Counted from the first letter of the stretch, positions 44,965 through 54,430 are shown. The stretch is 64,000 nucleotides of DNA from Alphaproteobacteria bacterium (GCA_025350465.1 JANXXU010000030.1:1-64000), one strand, 5' to 3'. The notes: a model not told the origin generated them from the letters alone. Made by a program: numbers and translations.

Positions 44965-45438
44965 ATGGCGACGAAGACAACCAGAACAAACGGCGGCGAG
45001 GCCGTCGAACAGGCGATGAAGACAGGAGCGGAAGCGATGAAGAGTGGGCTGGAGCAGGCCGCGAAGGGCTATGAGCGCTTTGCCGGCTTCGGTAAGGAGA
45101 ACATGGAAGCCTATATGAAGGCTGCCACGACGATGACGAAGGCCTTTGAGCAGATCAACGGCGAAGTCATGACGTTTTCCAAGCAACAGGTGGAAGACGG
45201 CATGTCGGCGTTCAAAGCCGTGTTGGGCGCCCGCAGCTTCCAGGAAGCGTGGGAAGTTCAGTCGGACTTTGCGAAGACCGCGCTCGATTCCTACATCTCT
45301 CAGGCGTCGAAGCTGAACGAATTGTGGCTGTCAAGTGCGAAGCAGGCGGCTGAGCCGCTCAACGCGCGCTTTGCGGAACTGGCGGAAGCCGTGCAGAACG
45401 TGCGACCCGCCTATCCGTTCTCGCAAGCGGCCGAGTAA
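44965..45438 (+). CDS. phaP: Phasin (polyhydroxyalkanoate granule-associated protein)
   Basis: A 157-residue, almost wholly helical protein. Family signature stretches are GYERFAGFGKENMEAYMKAA, VMTFSKQQVEDGMSAFKAVL and VQSDFAKTALDSYISQASKL. Phasins coat polyhydroxyalkanoate granules in the cytosol and control their size. No cysteine, no signal peptide. Start at ATG 44965. A sigma-70-type promoter and a PhaR-like operator lie upstream, and a terminator follows, so it is a self-contained unit. Its presence implies PHA storage, but the synthase genes are not in this window. Confidence 0.88.
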   Translation: MATKTTRTNGGEAVEQAMKTGAEAMKSGLEQAAKGYERFAGFGKENMEAYMKAATTMTKAFEQINGEVMTFSKQQVEDGMSAFKAVLGARSFQEAWEVQSDFAKTALDSYISQASKLNELWLSSAKQAAEPLNARFAELAEAVQNVRPAYPFSQAAE

Positions 45439-45468
45439 TTATCCACATTCTGACTCTCGAATATGACG

Positions 45469-45502
45469 GGCCCGGCGGGAAACTGCCGGGCCTTTGGTTT
45501 TC
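45469..45502 (+). terminator. Rho-independent terminator of the phasin gene
   Basis: GGCCCGGC (45469-45476) pairs with GCCGGGCC (45485-45492) around an 8-base loop, followed by TTTGGTTTT. Confidence 0.85.
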
Positions 45503-45603
45503 CGCCAGGCGTTAGGCCTGCCACCAGCCAATTATGGCGCTTTTCATTCCTGCCCGGCATCATATCTAATGTCCTCGCATGAGACATTCGATGCAGCGGC
45601 GGG

Positions 45604-45933
45604 ATGAGTAAGCAGAACGGCGACAATAACGGGCAAGGGCCTTCCACCGGCTTGGTCACCAAGACCAGGCCGAAGACCAAACGACCCAGCCTTTACAAGG
45701 TGCTGATGCTCAACGACGATTACACGCCGATGGAGTTCGTCGTGCACGTGCTAGAGCGCCATTTCAACAAGGCCCGCGCCGATGCCGAACGCATCATGCT
45801 GCAGGTCCATCGCCAAGGTGTCGGGATCTGCGGCGTTTACACCTACGAAGTCGCCGAAACGAAAGTAGCGCAAGTCATCGATTTTGCCAGGCGGCACCAG
45901 CATCCGTTGCAGTGTACACTGGAGAAAGAGTGA
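45604..45933 (+). CDS. clpS: ClpS, N-end rule adaptor of ClpAP
   Basis: A 109-residue adaptor that binds N-degron substrates and hands them to ClpA. Conserved blocks are [20 protein letters not shown] (NDDxTPMxFVV), [19 protein letters not shown] and [15 protein letters not shown]. The N-terminal 30 residues are a flexible lead-in as usual. It is upstream of clpA by 32 bases and co-oriented, the normal clpS-clpA order. Confidence 0.96.
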   Translation: MSKQNGDNNGQGPSTGLVTKTRPKTKRPSLYKVLMLNDDYTPMEFVVHVLERHFNKARADAERIMLQVHRQGVGICGVYTYEVAETKVAQVIDFARRHQHPLQCTLEKE

Positions 45934-45965
45934 GCCGGCCTGTTGCCGGGGAGAGAGAGCGTTAA

Positions 45966-48320
45966 GTGGCGAGTTTTTCCAAAGCCCTTCAGAACACGCT
46001 GCATCGTGCGATGGCGTTCGCGAACGAGCGCAATCATGAATATGCGACGCTCGAACATTTGCTGCTGGCGTTGACGGACGATCAGGACGCGGCTGCGGTC
46101 ATGCGCGCTTGCAACGTCGACGTCGACGTGTTGCGCCGCAATCTGACTGCCTATGTGGAAAACGATCTGGCGACGCTTGCGGTCAACGACGGCGAAGACG
46201 CCAAACCGACGGCGGGCTTCCAGCGCGTCGTGCAACGCGCGGTCATTCATGTTCAATCGTCAGGCCGCGAAGAGGTGACCGGCGCCAATATCCTGGTCGC
46301 GATCTTCGCCGAGCGCGAGAGCCACGCCGCGTATTTCCTGACCGAGCAAAATATGAGCCGGTACGATGCGGTGAGCTATATCAGTCACGGCATTGCGAAG
46401 CGGCCCGGCGCTGCCGAATCACGCCCCGTGCGCGGTGCGGAAGACGAGGGCGAGGACAGCGAGAAGGTCGTCAAGCAAGGCACCGAGGCGCTTGAGGCCT
46501 ATTGCGTCAATCTCAACAACAAGGCGAAGCAAGGGAAGATCGATCCTTTGATCGGCCGTGATCCGGAGATCGAGCGCACGATCCAGATCCTCTGCCGCCG
46601 CCAGAAGAACAACCCGCTGTTCGTCGGCGACCCCGGAGTCGGAAAGACGGCGATCGCGGAAGGACTGGCGCGCAAGATCGTCAACGGCGAAGTGCCGGAA
46701 GTTCTCAGGGAATGCACAATCTTCGCGCTCGACATGGGCGCCTTGATTGCCGGCACGCGCTATCGCGGCGATTTCGAAGAGCGGCTCAAGAACGTCGTCA
46801 AAGAGCTCGAGCATTTCAAAGGCGCCATCCTTTTCATCGACGAGATTCACACCGTGGTCGGCGCGGGCGCAACCAGCGGCGGGGCGATGGACGCGTCGAA
46901 CCTGCTCAAACCTGCGCTGCAGTCGGGCGGTCTGCGCTGTATCGGCTCGACGACCTACAAAGAGTATCGTCAACATTTCGAGAAGGATCGGGCGCTGGTG
47001 CGCCGCTTCCAGCGCATCGACGTCGAAGAGCCGACGGTGCCGGACGCGATCAAGATCCTGAAGGGGCTCAAACCCTATTTCGAGAGCTATCACAAAGTCC
47101 GCTACACCGGCGATGCGATTAAAGCGGCGGTGGAGCTTTCGGCGAAATATATCAACGACCGCAAGTTGCCCGACAAAGCAATCGACGTGATCGACGAAAC
47201 GGGCGCATCGCAGATGCTTTTGCCCGAGGCGAAGCGCAAGAAGACGATCGGCGTCAAAGAGATCGAAGATGTGATCGCCAAAATGGCGCGCATTCCTCCC
47301 AAGAGCGTTTCGAAGAACGACGCGGAAGCGTTGCGCGACCTCGAAACGAATTTGAAGCATGTCGTCTACGGCCAGGATCATGCTATCAGCGCGCTGGCGG
47401 CGGCTGTGAAGATGTCGCGCGCGGGTCTGCGCGATCCCGAGAAGCCGATCGGCTGTTACCTGTTCTCAGGACCGACAGGCGTCGGTAAAACTGAAGTCGC
47501 GCGCCAGCTCGCCAAGATCATGGGCGTGGAGCTCATGCGCTTCGACATGTCCGAATATATGGAGCGCCATTCGGTTAGCCGTTTGATCGGCGCGCCGCCC
47601 GGCTATGTCGGCTTCGATCAAGGCGGATTGCTGACCGATTCCGTCGATAAGACGCCGCATTGCGTCGTGTTGCTCGACGAAATCGAGAAGGCCCACGTCG
47701 ATCTCTTCAACATCTTGTTGCAGGTGATGGATCACGGCAAGCTGACGGACAACAACGGCAAGAAGGTCGATTTCCGCAACGTCATCTTGATCATGACGAC
47801 GAACGCGGGCGCGGCCGAAGGGGCGAAAGAATCGATCGGGTTCGGCCGCGGGCGCCGCGAAGGCGAGGACGCCGAAGCGATCAAGAAGATGTTTACGCCG
47901 GAGTTTCGCAATCGCCTCGACGCAACGATCGCCTTCTCTGCCCTCTCCCTCGAGATCATCGAGCGCGTGGTCGAGAAGTTCGTTATGCAGCTTGAAGCGC
48001 AACTGGCCGACCGCAATGTGACGTTCGAACTCGCACCCGAGGCAACGCGCTGGCTCGCAGATCACGGCTACGATGAACAATTTGGCGCGCGGCCGCTGGC
48101 GCGCGTCATTCAGGAGCACATCAAAAAGCCGCTTGCCGACGAGATCCTTTTCGGGCGTCTGGCCCGCGGTGGCACGGTGCGTGTGCTTCTGAAGCCCGAC
48201 AAATCGGGCCTCACGTTCGAGCTGATCGAGGCGCCGCAGCTGCCCTCACGGTCGCGGCCGAAGGACGATCTCGACGGCGAAGAAGACATCGAGCCCAACG
48301 AGCCGGAGCTTGTGAAGTGA
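45966..48320 (+). CDS. clpA: ClpA, ATP-dependent unfoldase subunit of ClpAP
   Basis: A 784-residue AAA+ unfoldase that feeds proteins into ClpP. An N-domain (about 1-145) precedes the first AAA module with Walker A GDPGVGKT (221-228) and the second with GPTGVGKT (502-509). Pore loops and the second-module stretch HSVSRLIGAPPGYVGFDQGG are typical. The C-terminus is extended by an acidic tail (DDLDGEEDIEPNEPELVK). Start is GTG 45966, in the spacing expected after clpS. It shares a GTGA overlap with the next gene. Confidence 0.96.
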   Translation: MASFSKALQNTLHRAMAFANERNHEYATLEHLLLALTDDQDAAAVMRACNVDVDVLRRNLTAYVENDLATLAVNDGEDAKPTAGFQRVVQRAVIHVQSSGREEVTGANILVAIFAERESHAAYFLTEQNMSRYDAVSYISHGIAKRPGAAESRPVRGAEDEGEDSEKVVKQGTEALEAYCVNLNNKAKQGKIDPLIGRDPEIERTIQILCRRQKNNPLFVGDPGVGKTAIAEGLARKIVNGEVPEVLRECTIFALDMGALIAGTRYRGDFEERLKNVVKELEHFKGAILFIDEIHTVVGAGATSGGAMDASNLLKPALQSGGLRCIGSTTYKEYRQHFEKDRALVRRFQRIDVEEPTVPDAIKILKGLKPYFESYHKVRYTGDAIKAAVELSAKYINDRKLPDKAIDVIDETGASQMLLPEAKRKKTIGVKEIEDVIAKMARIPPKSVSKNDAEALRDLETNLKHVVYGQDHAISALAAAVKMSRAGLRDPEKPIGCYLFSGPTGVGKTEVARQLAKIMGVELMRFDMSEYMERHSVSRLIGAPPGYVGFDQGGLLTDSVDKTPHCVVLLDEIEKAHVDLFNILLQVMDHGKLTDNNGKKVDFRNVILIMTTNAGAAEGAKESIGFGRGRREGEDAEAIKKMFTPEFRNRLDATIAFSALSLEIIERVVEKFVMQLEAQLADRNVTFELAPEATRWLADHGYDEQFGARPLARVIQEHIKKPLADEILFGRLARGGTVRVLLKPDKSGLTFELIEAPQLPSRSRPKDDLDGEEDIEPNEPELVK

Positions 48321-48961
48321 GATTGGCGGCGGCCGTTGTCGCCGTCGCCGTGGCGCTGATCGCAACCGCTTTCGCCGACGATGAGGAAGACGTGCGCGTG
48401 CGGGGCGATATCCCGCATATGCTGGCGCAAGGCGAGACCAGCATTCAGCTTGCCCAACGCATCGCGCAGACCATCGGTGTTCTGGACCGTCGTATCGCGC
48501 CGCCGTGCGGAATGCAGCGCGTCTTCGAGCTGGCGGGCGCCGAGCATTTCGACGTTGACGATCTGACCAAGCCCGTGGATCCCAACCGACCTGGCGTATG
48601 GCGCATCGCCGTCTACGGCAAAGGCTGTTGGACGACGCGGTTGCTCAACGTGTTTCTGTTTCCACGGGGTGCTTCACCGGCGGCGCTTCGTGCCGGCGTG
48701 CCGGGGCGATCCATCGCGGGCGTCAAGCATCAACAGAGCGCGACCGTTCTCGTGCTGCGCCAGGCAAACGGAATTGCCTCGCGCTTGCATTGCAGCTCGC
48801 CTTCCTTTCTCACAGATTCGCAAGTGCCATTTGCGCGCGTCCCCGGCAAAGCGTGGAACGAGAGGTGGTCGGCGCAGGCCTGCGGCATCACCCGCGCTTT
48901 CGACGTGACGTTCACCCCGCAAGGTTCTCAGATGCGAATAGCGGTCGTTTTGGCTGACTGA
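48317..48961 (+). CDS. Secreted or periplasmic protein of unknown function
   Basis: A 214-residue protein with a Sec signal peptide MRLAAAVVAVAVALIATAFA and probable cleavage after AFA. The mature part holds four cysteines (PPCGMQ, GKGCWTTR, LHCSS and QACGITR). No lipobox or membrane helix follows. Start GTG 48317 overlaps the clpA stop by four bases, so it is translationally coupled to clpA. Family not recognised. Confidence 0.75.
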   Translation: MRLAAAVVAVAVALIATAFADDEEDVRVRGDIPHMLAQGETSIQLAQRIAQTIGVLDRRIAPPCGMQRVFELAGAEHFDVDDLTKPVDPNRPGVWRIAVYGKGCWTTRLLNVFLFPRGASPAALRAGVPGRSIAGVKHQQSATVLVLRQANGIASRLHCSSPSFLTDSQVPFARVPGKAWNERWSAQACGITRAFDVTFTPQGSQMRIAVVLAD

Positions 48962-49004
48962 AAGCATATCGAGCTTGAGCTTCGACGGCGGGCGACAGAG
49001 GCCG

Positions 49005-49424
49005 TCATTTGATCGCGGCGGCGATTTTTGCCGCAAGCGCCTTCAGTTGCTCGAAGTTCGCTGTCTCTTTCGCGTGGAGCTTGAGGTCGATTCCACCGGA
49101 CCTCGGGATGATATGGAAATGAACGTGGAAGACGGTTTGCCCAGCGGCGGCACCATTCAATTGAGCAAGCATGACACCGGGTGTTTTGACGACGCTCTTG
49201 ACCGCCGCTGCCACCTTTTTCGTTGCCTTGATCAAGGCGGCCGTTGACTCGTCGCTCAGCTCGAAAATCGTCTCCCCAGCTTCCTTTGGTATGACGAGCA
49301 CGTGGCCTTCGGCCTGGGGCATGATGTCCATAAAGGCGATCGTGTGCGCGTCTTCGTACACTTTGAAGCATGGCGCCTCGCCACGCACTATCTTGGCGAA
49401 GATGTTGTTGGGGTCGTAAGCCAT
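49005..49424 (-). CDS. HIT family protein (Hint/PKCI-type)
   Basis: A 139-residue nucleotide-binding protein of the histidine triad family. The triad is HVHFHIIPR near residue 100, with MAYDPNNIFAKIVRGEAPCF at the start and IPKEAGETIFEL in the middle, as in bacterial Hint-like proteins. Enzymes of this type hydrolyse AMP-lysine-like or adenosine phosphoramidate substrates; the natural substrate is unclear. Start at 49424, with a GGGAGGACG ribosome site. It lies 16 bases after the GNAT/FemAB-like gene. Confidence 0.93.
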   Translation of the reverse strand: MAYDPNNIFAKIVRGEAPCFKVYEDAHTIAFMDIMPQAEGHVLVIPKEAGETIFELSDESTAALIKATKKVAAAVKSVVKTPGVMLAQLNGAAAGQTVFHVHFHIIPRSGGIDLKLHAKETANFEQLKALAAKIAAAIK

Positions 49425-49440
49425 CGTCGTCCTCCCGTTC

Positions 49441-50622
49441 TCAATCCGGCGCGTTTTCCTTGCGGAACGGACCATGCTCGCTCAGGGCCTCGATTTCTTC
49501 CGCGATCGCGCGGCGCTCTTCTCGCAGGTAGTGCTCGACTGCCTGTCGTAAACCTGAGTGCGCAATCCAATGTAGTGAATATGTTTCGACTGGCATGTAG
49601 CCGCGCGCAAGTTTGTGCGCCCCTTGCGCGCCCGCTTCGACGCGCGCCAGCCCCTTGGCAATCGCAAACTCGATGGCCTGGTAGTAGCACAGCTCGAAAT
49701 GAAGGAAGCGGTGATGTTCGATTGCGCCCCAGTTGCGGCCATAGAGCGCATGCGAACCGATGAAGTTCAAAGCACCGGCGATGTAGCGGCCGTCGCGTTT
49801 GGCCATGATGAGAAGAGTTCGGTCGGGCATGGCGGCGCCGACCAAACTGAAAAACGCGCGCGTCAAATAAGGTGAGCCCCATTTGCGCGAGCCGGTGTCC
49901 ATATAGAATTCGTAGAATGCGTCCCAATGCGCTTCCTTGATGTCGCCGCCGGTGAGCCACTCGACCGTGATGCCGGCTTGCAACGCCTCGGCGCGTTCGC
50001 GGCGCAGATTCTTGCGCTTGATCGAGGAGAGCGCGGCGAGGAAGGCGTTGAAATCGGCGTAGCCGTGGTTCTCCCAGTGAAATTGCTGATCGGTGCGTTG
50101 GAGAAAGCCAAGTTTCTGCAACGCGTCACATTCCGCTCGCTCGGCAAAGGTGATGTGGAGCGAGGAAACGCGCATACGCTCGGCGAATTGCATCAAGGCT
50201 TGTGCCAATGGAAGGCGGGCGCCCAGGTTTGCGCCCACGAGCAGGCGCGGGCCGGTTGCGGGCGTGAACGGCACCGCGATCTGGAGCTTGGGATAATACT
50301 GCCCGCCGGCGCGCTGAAACGCGTCGGCCCATTGATGATCGAAGACATATTCGCCGTAGGAATGAGCCTTCACATACATCGGCGCGGCGCCGATGACCGC
50401 GCCATTGTCTTCGAGCAACGCGTGCGCGGGACGCCAGCCAACGGCCGCACATACCGAGTCGCTGTCCTCAAGGGCTTTGAGGAAGGCATGGGAAACGAAG
50501 GGGTTGAATTCTCCGCCCGGCGGGTTGGCAAGCGCATCCCAATTTGCGGCCGGCACTTCCGCGATGTGGTCGATCAATCGTGCGCGCGGACCTGACGATT
50601 TCATCGCAAGCTCGGGCGCCAA
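49441..50622 (-). CDS. FemAB/GNAT-type N-acyltransferase (DUF482, PF04339)
   Basis: A 393-residue cytosolic protein of the 'peptidoglycan biosynthesis / acyl-CoA N-acyltransferase' family. Typical blocks are NPFVSHAFLKALEDSDSV near the start, YGEYVFDHQWADAFQRAG, then HWENHGYADFNAFLAALSSI and AIEFAIAKGLARVEAGAQG-AHKLARGY near the end. Two GNAT-like halves are expected. Role unproven; acyl transfer to a nitrogen is inferred. An in-frame ATG at 50604 is an alternative start. Co-directional with the HIT and RidA genes, 6 bases apart from the latter. Confidence 0.88.
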   Translation of the reverse strand: MAPELAMKSSGPRARLIDHIAEVPAANWDALANPPGGEFNPFVSHAFLKALEDSDSVCAAVGWRPAHALLEDNGAVIGAAPMYVKAHSYGEYVFDHQWADAFQRAGGQYYPKLQIAVPFTPATGPRLLVGANLGARLPLAQALMQFAERMRVSSLHITFAERAECDALQKLGFLQRTDQQFHWENHGYADFNAFLAALSSIKRKNLRRERAEALQAGITVEWLTGGDIKEAHWDAFYEFYMDTGSRKWGSPYLTRAFFSLVGAAMPDRTLLIMAKRDGRYIAGALNFIGSHALYGRNWGAIEHHRFLHFELCYYQAIEFAIAKGLARVEAGAQGAHKLARGYMPVETYSLHWIAHSGLRQAVEHYLREERRAIAEEIEALSEHGPFRKENAPD

Positions 50623-50628
50623 GTTGGT

Positions 50629-51096
50629 TTAGGCAATCTCAAAGATCGCATCTACTTCAACCGCAACATTGCGCGGCAGCGAACCGGCGCCGACAGCCGC
50701 GCGCGCATGCTTGCCCGCGTCACCGAAAACTTGGACCATCAAATCGGAGGCTCCGTTGATGACCTCGGGATGTTGCGCAAAGCCCGGGATGGCATTGACG
50801 AAGCCTGTCAACTTGACACAACGGTTCACGCGATCGAGGTCGCCGCCGCAGGCTTCACGCAGCTGCGCGATCAGGTTGAGAGCACACAGACGCGCCGCAG
50901 CTTGCCCTTGTTCGACCGTAAAGTCCTTGCCGACGTGCCCGACAAATTCGAGACCCGCCGGCCCGAGCGTCACTTGGCCGGAGATGAAGACCAGCTTGCC
51001 GCTGATCACATAGGGCACGTAGTTGGCCACCGGCGCCACCGGCTTCGGCAAACTGATCCCAAGATCTTTGAGCTTGGCTTCGACGCGTCCCGTCAT
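50629..51096 (-). CDS. RidA / YjgF family protein
   Basis: A 155-residue protein of the RidA family, whose best known activity is hydrolysing reactive enamine/imine intermediates. Family blocks are VISGKLVFISGQVTLGP, QAAARLCALNLIAQLREACG and VKLTGFVNAIPGFAQHPEVI. The usual catalytic arginine of RidA (PLNP.TG..V....QTRQ) is replaced by AVGAGSLPRNVAVEVDAIFE at the end, so it is a RidA subfamily rather than true RidA. Start at MTGRVEAK (51096); the frame extends to 51183. Confidence 0.88.
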   Translation of the reverse strand: MTGRVEAKLKDLGISLPKPVAPVANYVPYVISGKLVFISGQVTLGPAGLEFVGHVGKDFTVEQGQAAARLCALNLIAQLREACGGDLDRVNRCVKLTGFVNAIPGFAQHPEVINGASDLMVQVFGDAGKHARAAVGAGSLPRNVAVEVDAIFEIA

Positions 51097-51186
51097 TGCG
51101 ATTTGTTCCCTTTGAAAAGCTTCGCGGCCGTGCGAGAACCGGCTACCGAAGTTCGCAAATTGAGCGCGTCCGCGCAACGCCAACTC

Positions 51187-52266
51187 ATGTCATCAAAACG
51201 CCTTGACGCCGACGACACGTGCCCCGTTCGCGACGGTTTTGCCATGCCCGCCGAATGGGCCCCGCACGCTCGAACATGGATGGCATGGCCCTGCCGGCTC
51301 GAGCCCTGGGGTTCGGTGGAAGGTTTGCTCCGCGCGCGAGTGGGTTTTGCCAATGTTGCGCGGGCGATCTCGGGCTTTGAAAAAATAACAATGGCCGTAC
51401 GCCCGCAAGACCGCGAAGAGGCGCAATTGGCTTGCGGCAAGGGCATCGATTTCTTCGAAGTGGCGATCGATGACTCTTGGGCACGCGATATCGGTCCGCT
51501 ATTTGTCACAGACGACAAGGACGGTGTTGCCGGGGTGCATTGGCGTTTCAACGCCTGGGGCAACAAATATATTGGCTTCGAGGCGGATGCGGCATTCGGC
51601 CGGCGCGTCTTGGAAGCGGTGGATATGCGTCGTTACGACGGGCCGATGGTGCTTGAGGGTGGTTCGATTTGCGTCGATGGACGAGGTTCGCTGTTGACGA
51701 CCGAGCAATGTTTACTCAATCCGAACCGGAATCCCGGGTTAGCGCGGCAACAGATCGAAGAGCGCTTGGCGCTGTATTTGGGTGTTGGCAAGATCGTGTG
51801 GCTCGGTGAAGGCCTTGTGGACGACGAGACCGACGGGCACGTCGACAACATTGCCTGCTTTGCCGGATCAAGTCGTGTGCTCGTACATATGCCGAGCGAC
51901 ACCGGTAGCGCGAACTATCGCAGCATGCGGGACAACGTCGTTCGCTTGCGCGCGGCGCGCGATGCGGTAGGCAATGGATTTGAGGTCATCGAGCTTCCTG
52001 AGCCCGCGGCTCGCGAGCGTCACGACGGACGCCGGCTCGAAATGAGCTACATCAATTTCTATTTCACGAATTACGGCGTCGTCATGCCGTCGTTCGACGA
52101 TCCGGCGGATAGCGCAGCCGCTGCGATCATGGCAAAGACCTTCCCGGACCGACGTATCGTTCAAGTCCCGGCGATCGATATCGTGCAAGGTGGCGGCGGA
52201 ATCCACTGCATTACGCAACAACAGCCTGCGGGACCGATCGTGACGCCGGTTCGCGTGCGTCGCTAA
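51187..52266 (+). CDS. aguA: Agmatine deiminase
   Basis: A 359-residue enzyme converting agmatine to N-carbamoylputrescine and ammonia, on the plant/bacterial putrescine route. Features are GFAMPAEWAPHARTWMAWPC at the start, DSWARDIGPLFVTD, VLEGGSICVDGRGSLLTTEQ, DDETDGHVDN and the catalytic C341 in GGGGIHCITQQQP. No N-carbamoylputrescine amidase (aguB) is adjacent, although it usually is. The start at ATG 51187 excludes the long shadow extension over the RidA gene. It is divergent from the RidA gene, 90 bases away. Confidence 0.95.
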   Translation: MSSKRLDADDTCPVRDGFAMPAEWAPHARTWMAWPCRLEPWGSVEGLLRARVGFANVARAISGFEKITMAVRPQDREEAQLACGKGIDFFEVAIDDSWARDIGPLFVTDDKDGVAGVHWRFNAWGNKYIGFEADAAFGRRVLEAVDMRRYDGPMVLEGGSICVDGRGSLLTTEQCLLNPNRNPGLARQQIEERLALYLGVGKIVWLGEGLVDDETDGHVDNIACFAGSSRVLVHMPSDTGSANYRSMRDNVVRLRAARDAVGNGFEVIELPEPAARERHDGRRLEMSYINFYFTNYGVVMPSFDDPADSAAAAIMAKTFPDRRIVQVPAIDIVQGGGGIHCITQQQPAGPIVTPVRVRR

Positions 52267-52269
52267 GGC

Positions 52270-53523
52270 TCAAAGTGCGCGGCCTTTGCGAATGGCGGCG
52301 CGACCGAACTTCTCGCGAACGCGATCCATGGCGCGCTCGGCCGCGTCGCCGCGCGCGCCTTTCTTATCGAACATGTCGGTTTCGTCGCAGCGTTCGCTCG
52401 GCACAAGATCGGCAAGCCCGATGCCGATCAACCGAAAGCGCGGACCGGTCAACTCCGGCTTGAGGAGCGAGAGACCCGCCTCGAAGATACGATGCGCAAG
52501 TTGCGTCGGCGGATGCAGTGCGTGGCGTCGGGTAATGATCTTGAAGACCGAAGTTTTCAGCTTGAGTTGCACGGTACGCCCGCCCAACTCTGCCGCTTTA
52601 GCGCGTGCGGAGACCTTTTCGCTCAATGTCCAAAGGATGCGGCTGAGTTGCGCTTCATCCGAAAGATCGCGATCGAACGTGGTTTCCGCAGATATTCCTT
52701 TGGCAGGCAGGCGTGGTTCGATCTCGCGCGTGTCGTCGGCGTGTGCGAGCCGCCAAAGCCACAGGCCAGAGGATCCGAAACGCGCCGAGAACGCTTTGAC
52801 GTTCTGCCGGCGGATGTCGGCGATCTTGAAGATGCCCTCGCGGGCCAGCGACGCGGCGAACGCCTTGCCGACGCCCGGAAGCAGTGTGACTGGGCGCGGC
52901 GCCAGAAAATCCATCGCGTCCGCGCGTCCCACGATCGCAAAGCCACGCGGCTTGTCGATGTCGGAGGCAACTTTTGCCAGGAATTTGTTAAAGCTCAGAC
53001 CGATCGAAAACGTTATCCCGATCTCGCCCTCGACGCGCTTGGCTAGACGAGCCAGCGTTTGTGCGGGCTTCATTTTGTGAAGACGCTCAGTGCCGGTCAG
53101 ATCGAGAAAGGCCTCATCGAGCGATAGCGGCTCGACCAATGGCGTGGTCTCTAGCATCAGTTCTCTCACTTGGCGGCCAACGGCGACATATTTTGCCATG
53201 TCGGGCCGTATCACGACGGCGTGTGGGCAGGCTTTGAGGGCCTTGAACATCGGCATGGCCGATTTGACGCCGAACGTGCGCGCGACATAACAGCAGGTTG
53301 AGACAACGCCACGTTTGCCGCCGCCGACGATCACCGGTTTGTCTGCCAGCGATGGGTTGTCGCGCTTTTCGATCGTCGCATAAAACGCATCGCAATCGAT
53401 GTGGGCAATGGAGAGGGCGGCAAGCTCCGGATGGCGAACAATGCGGGGGCTCTTACAGCTCTTGCACCGCTGCGGCTCGTCTGCGTCGTCTATTGCCAGA
53501 CAGTCGCGGCATAGAACGGTCAT
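52270..53523 (-). CDS. dinB: DNA polymerase IV-type Y-family polymerase with N-terminal zinc ribbon
   Basis: A 417-residue Y-family error-prone polymerase. Catalytic carboxylates: D43 in HIDCDAFYAT and D136/E137 in SLDEAF; fingers/palm blocks VIVGGGKRGVVSTCCYVAR and GLSFNKFLAKVASDIDKP. A helix-hairpin-helix LPGVGKAFAASL and a little-finger domain complete the fold. Residues 1-30 are a four-cysteine zinc ribbon (C5, C8, C20, C23) not found in E. coli DinB. No beta-clamp motif of the usual QLxLF form is visible at the end, which is REKFGRAAIRKGRAL. It overlaps the ROK gene by four bases (ATGA), so it is coupled to it. Confidence 0.93.
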   Translation of the reverse strand: MTVLCRDCLAIDDADEPQRCKSCKSPRIVRHPELAALSIAHIDCDAFYATIEKRDNPSLADKPVIVGGGKRGVVSTCCYVARTFGVKSAMPMFKALKACPHAVVIRPDMAKYVAVGRQVRELMLETTPLVEPLSLDEAFLDLTGTERLHKMKPAQTLARLAKRVEGEIGITFSIGLSFNKFLAKVASDIDKPRGFAIVGRADAMDFLAPRPVTLLPGVGKAFAASLAREGIFKIADIRRQNVKAFSARFGSSGLWLWRLAHADDTREIEPRLPAKGISAETTFDRDLSDEAQLSRILWTLSEKVSARAKAAELGGRTVQLKLKTSVFKIITRRHALHPPTQLAHRIFEAGLSLLKPELTGPRFRLIGIGLADLVPSERCDETDMFDKKGARGDAAERAMDRVREKFGRAAIRKGRAL

Positions 53524-54425
53524 GAGGCCGGCACCGGCCAAAGCCATGCCGCTCCGCGTACGCCACTCGAGTCTCCCCAGTGATTGCGGACGATCGGCGT
53601 CCTGAGCGTGTCGGAAAATGCATAGCGCGCGAGCTGCGGCGAAACGTTCGTATACAGACGATCGAGATTGGAAAGGCCGCCGCCGAGGACGATGATATCG
53701 GGATCGAGAACGTTGATGAGATGAGCCAGGGCCTTGGCCAAGCGCGTCTCATAGCGTGCCAAAGCTGCTTCGGCCTCGACATCACCATGGCTTGCCGCGT
53801 TCGCGATTTCGGCAGTGATGATTTGGCGTCCTGCCGCCCGCGTGAAATCCGCCGCCACGCCGGGCCCGCTGAGCCAGGTCTCGATGCAGCCGCGTTTGCC
53901 GCAAAAACAGGCTGGGCCGGGCGTCTCGCTCGGGTCGGGCCAGGGCAGGGGATTGTGGCCCCACTCGCCGGCAACGGCATTCGGGCCGGTTAAGATCCGT
54001 GCGTCGACCGCGACACCCCCGCCCACGCCGGTTCCCAAGATCGCGCCGAAGACGACGCGCTTGTCTCTGCCGGCACCGTCTGCCGCTTCGGAGAGCGCAA
54101 AGCAATTCGCGTCATTGGCCATGCGGATGGGACGTTGCAAGGCTTCGGCCACGTCCGCATCGAAGGGCTTGCCGTTGAGCCATGTCGAATTCGCATTCTT
54201 GACCAAACCAGTCGCCGGCGAAATCGTGCCGGGAATTCCGAGGCCGACGGTGCAGATCGCACTCAGCTCGGCTTCCGCCTTTAAGACGCCGTCGCGCACG
54301 CCTCGGACTGTAGCGTCGTAATCCCCGAGCGGGCTTGGGAAACGCTCACGCAAGACAATCCGGCCGTCAGCGTGGAGCGCCGCGATTTCGATCTTCGTGC
54401 CTCCCAGATCTACGCCGATGCGCAT
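53520..54425 (-). CDS. ROK-family sugar kinase (NagK/fructokinase-like)
   Basis: A protein of about 301 residues with the ROK fold. Phosphate motif MRIGVDLGGTKIEIAALHAD, GTGVGGGVAV, and the zinc-binding signature PACFCGKRGCIETWLSG (CxCGxxGCxE). Acceptor-site residues NDANCFALSEA fit N-acetylglucosamine or fructose kinases; the exact sugar is not determinable. GTG 54434 would add three residues and overlap the HAD gene stop. Co-transcribed upstream of dinB and downstream of the HAD gene. Confidence 0.88.
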   Translation of the reverse strand: MRIGVDLGGTKIEIAALHADGRIVLRERFPSPLGDYDATVRGVRDGVLKAEAELSAICTVGLGIPGTISPATGLVKNANSTWLNGKPFDADVAEALQRPIRMANDANCFALSEAADGAGRDKRVVFGAILGTGVGGGVAVDARILTGPNAVAGEWGHNPLPWPDPSETPGPACFCGKRGCIETWLSGPGVAADFTRAAGRQIITAEIANAASHGDVEAEAALARYETRLAKALAHLINVLDPDIIVLGGGLSNLDRLYTNVSPQLARYAFSDTLRTPIVRNHWGDSSGVRGAAWLWPVPAS

Positions 54426-54430
54426 GTTCG

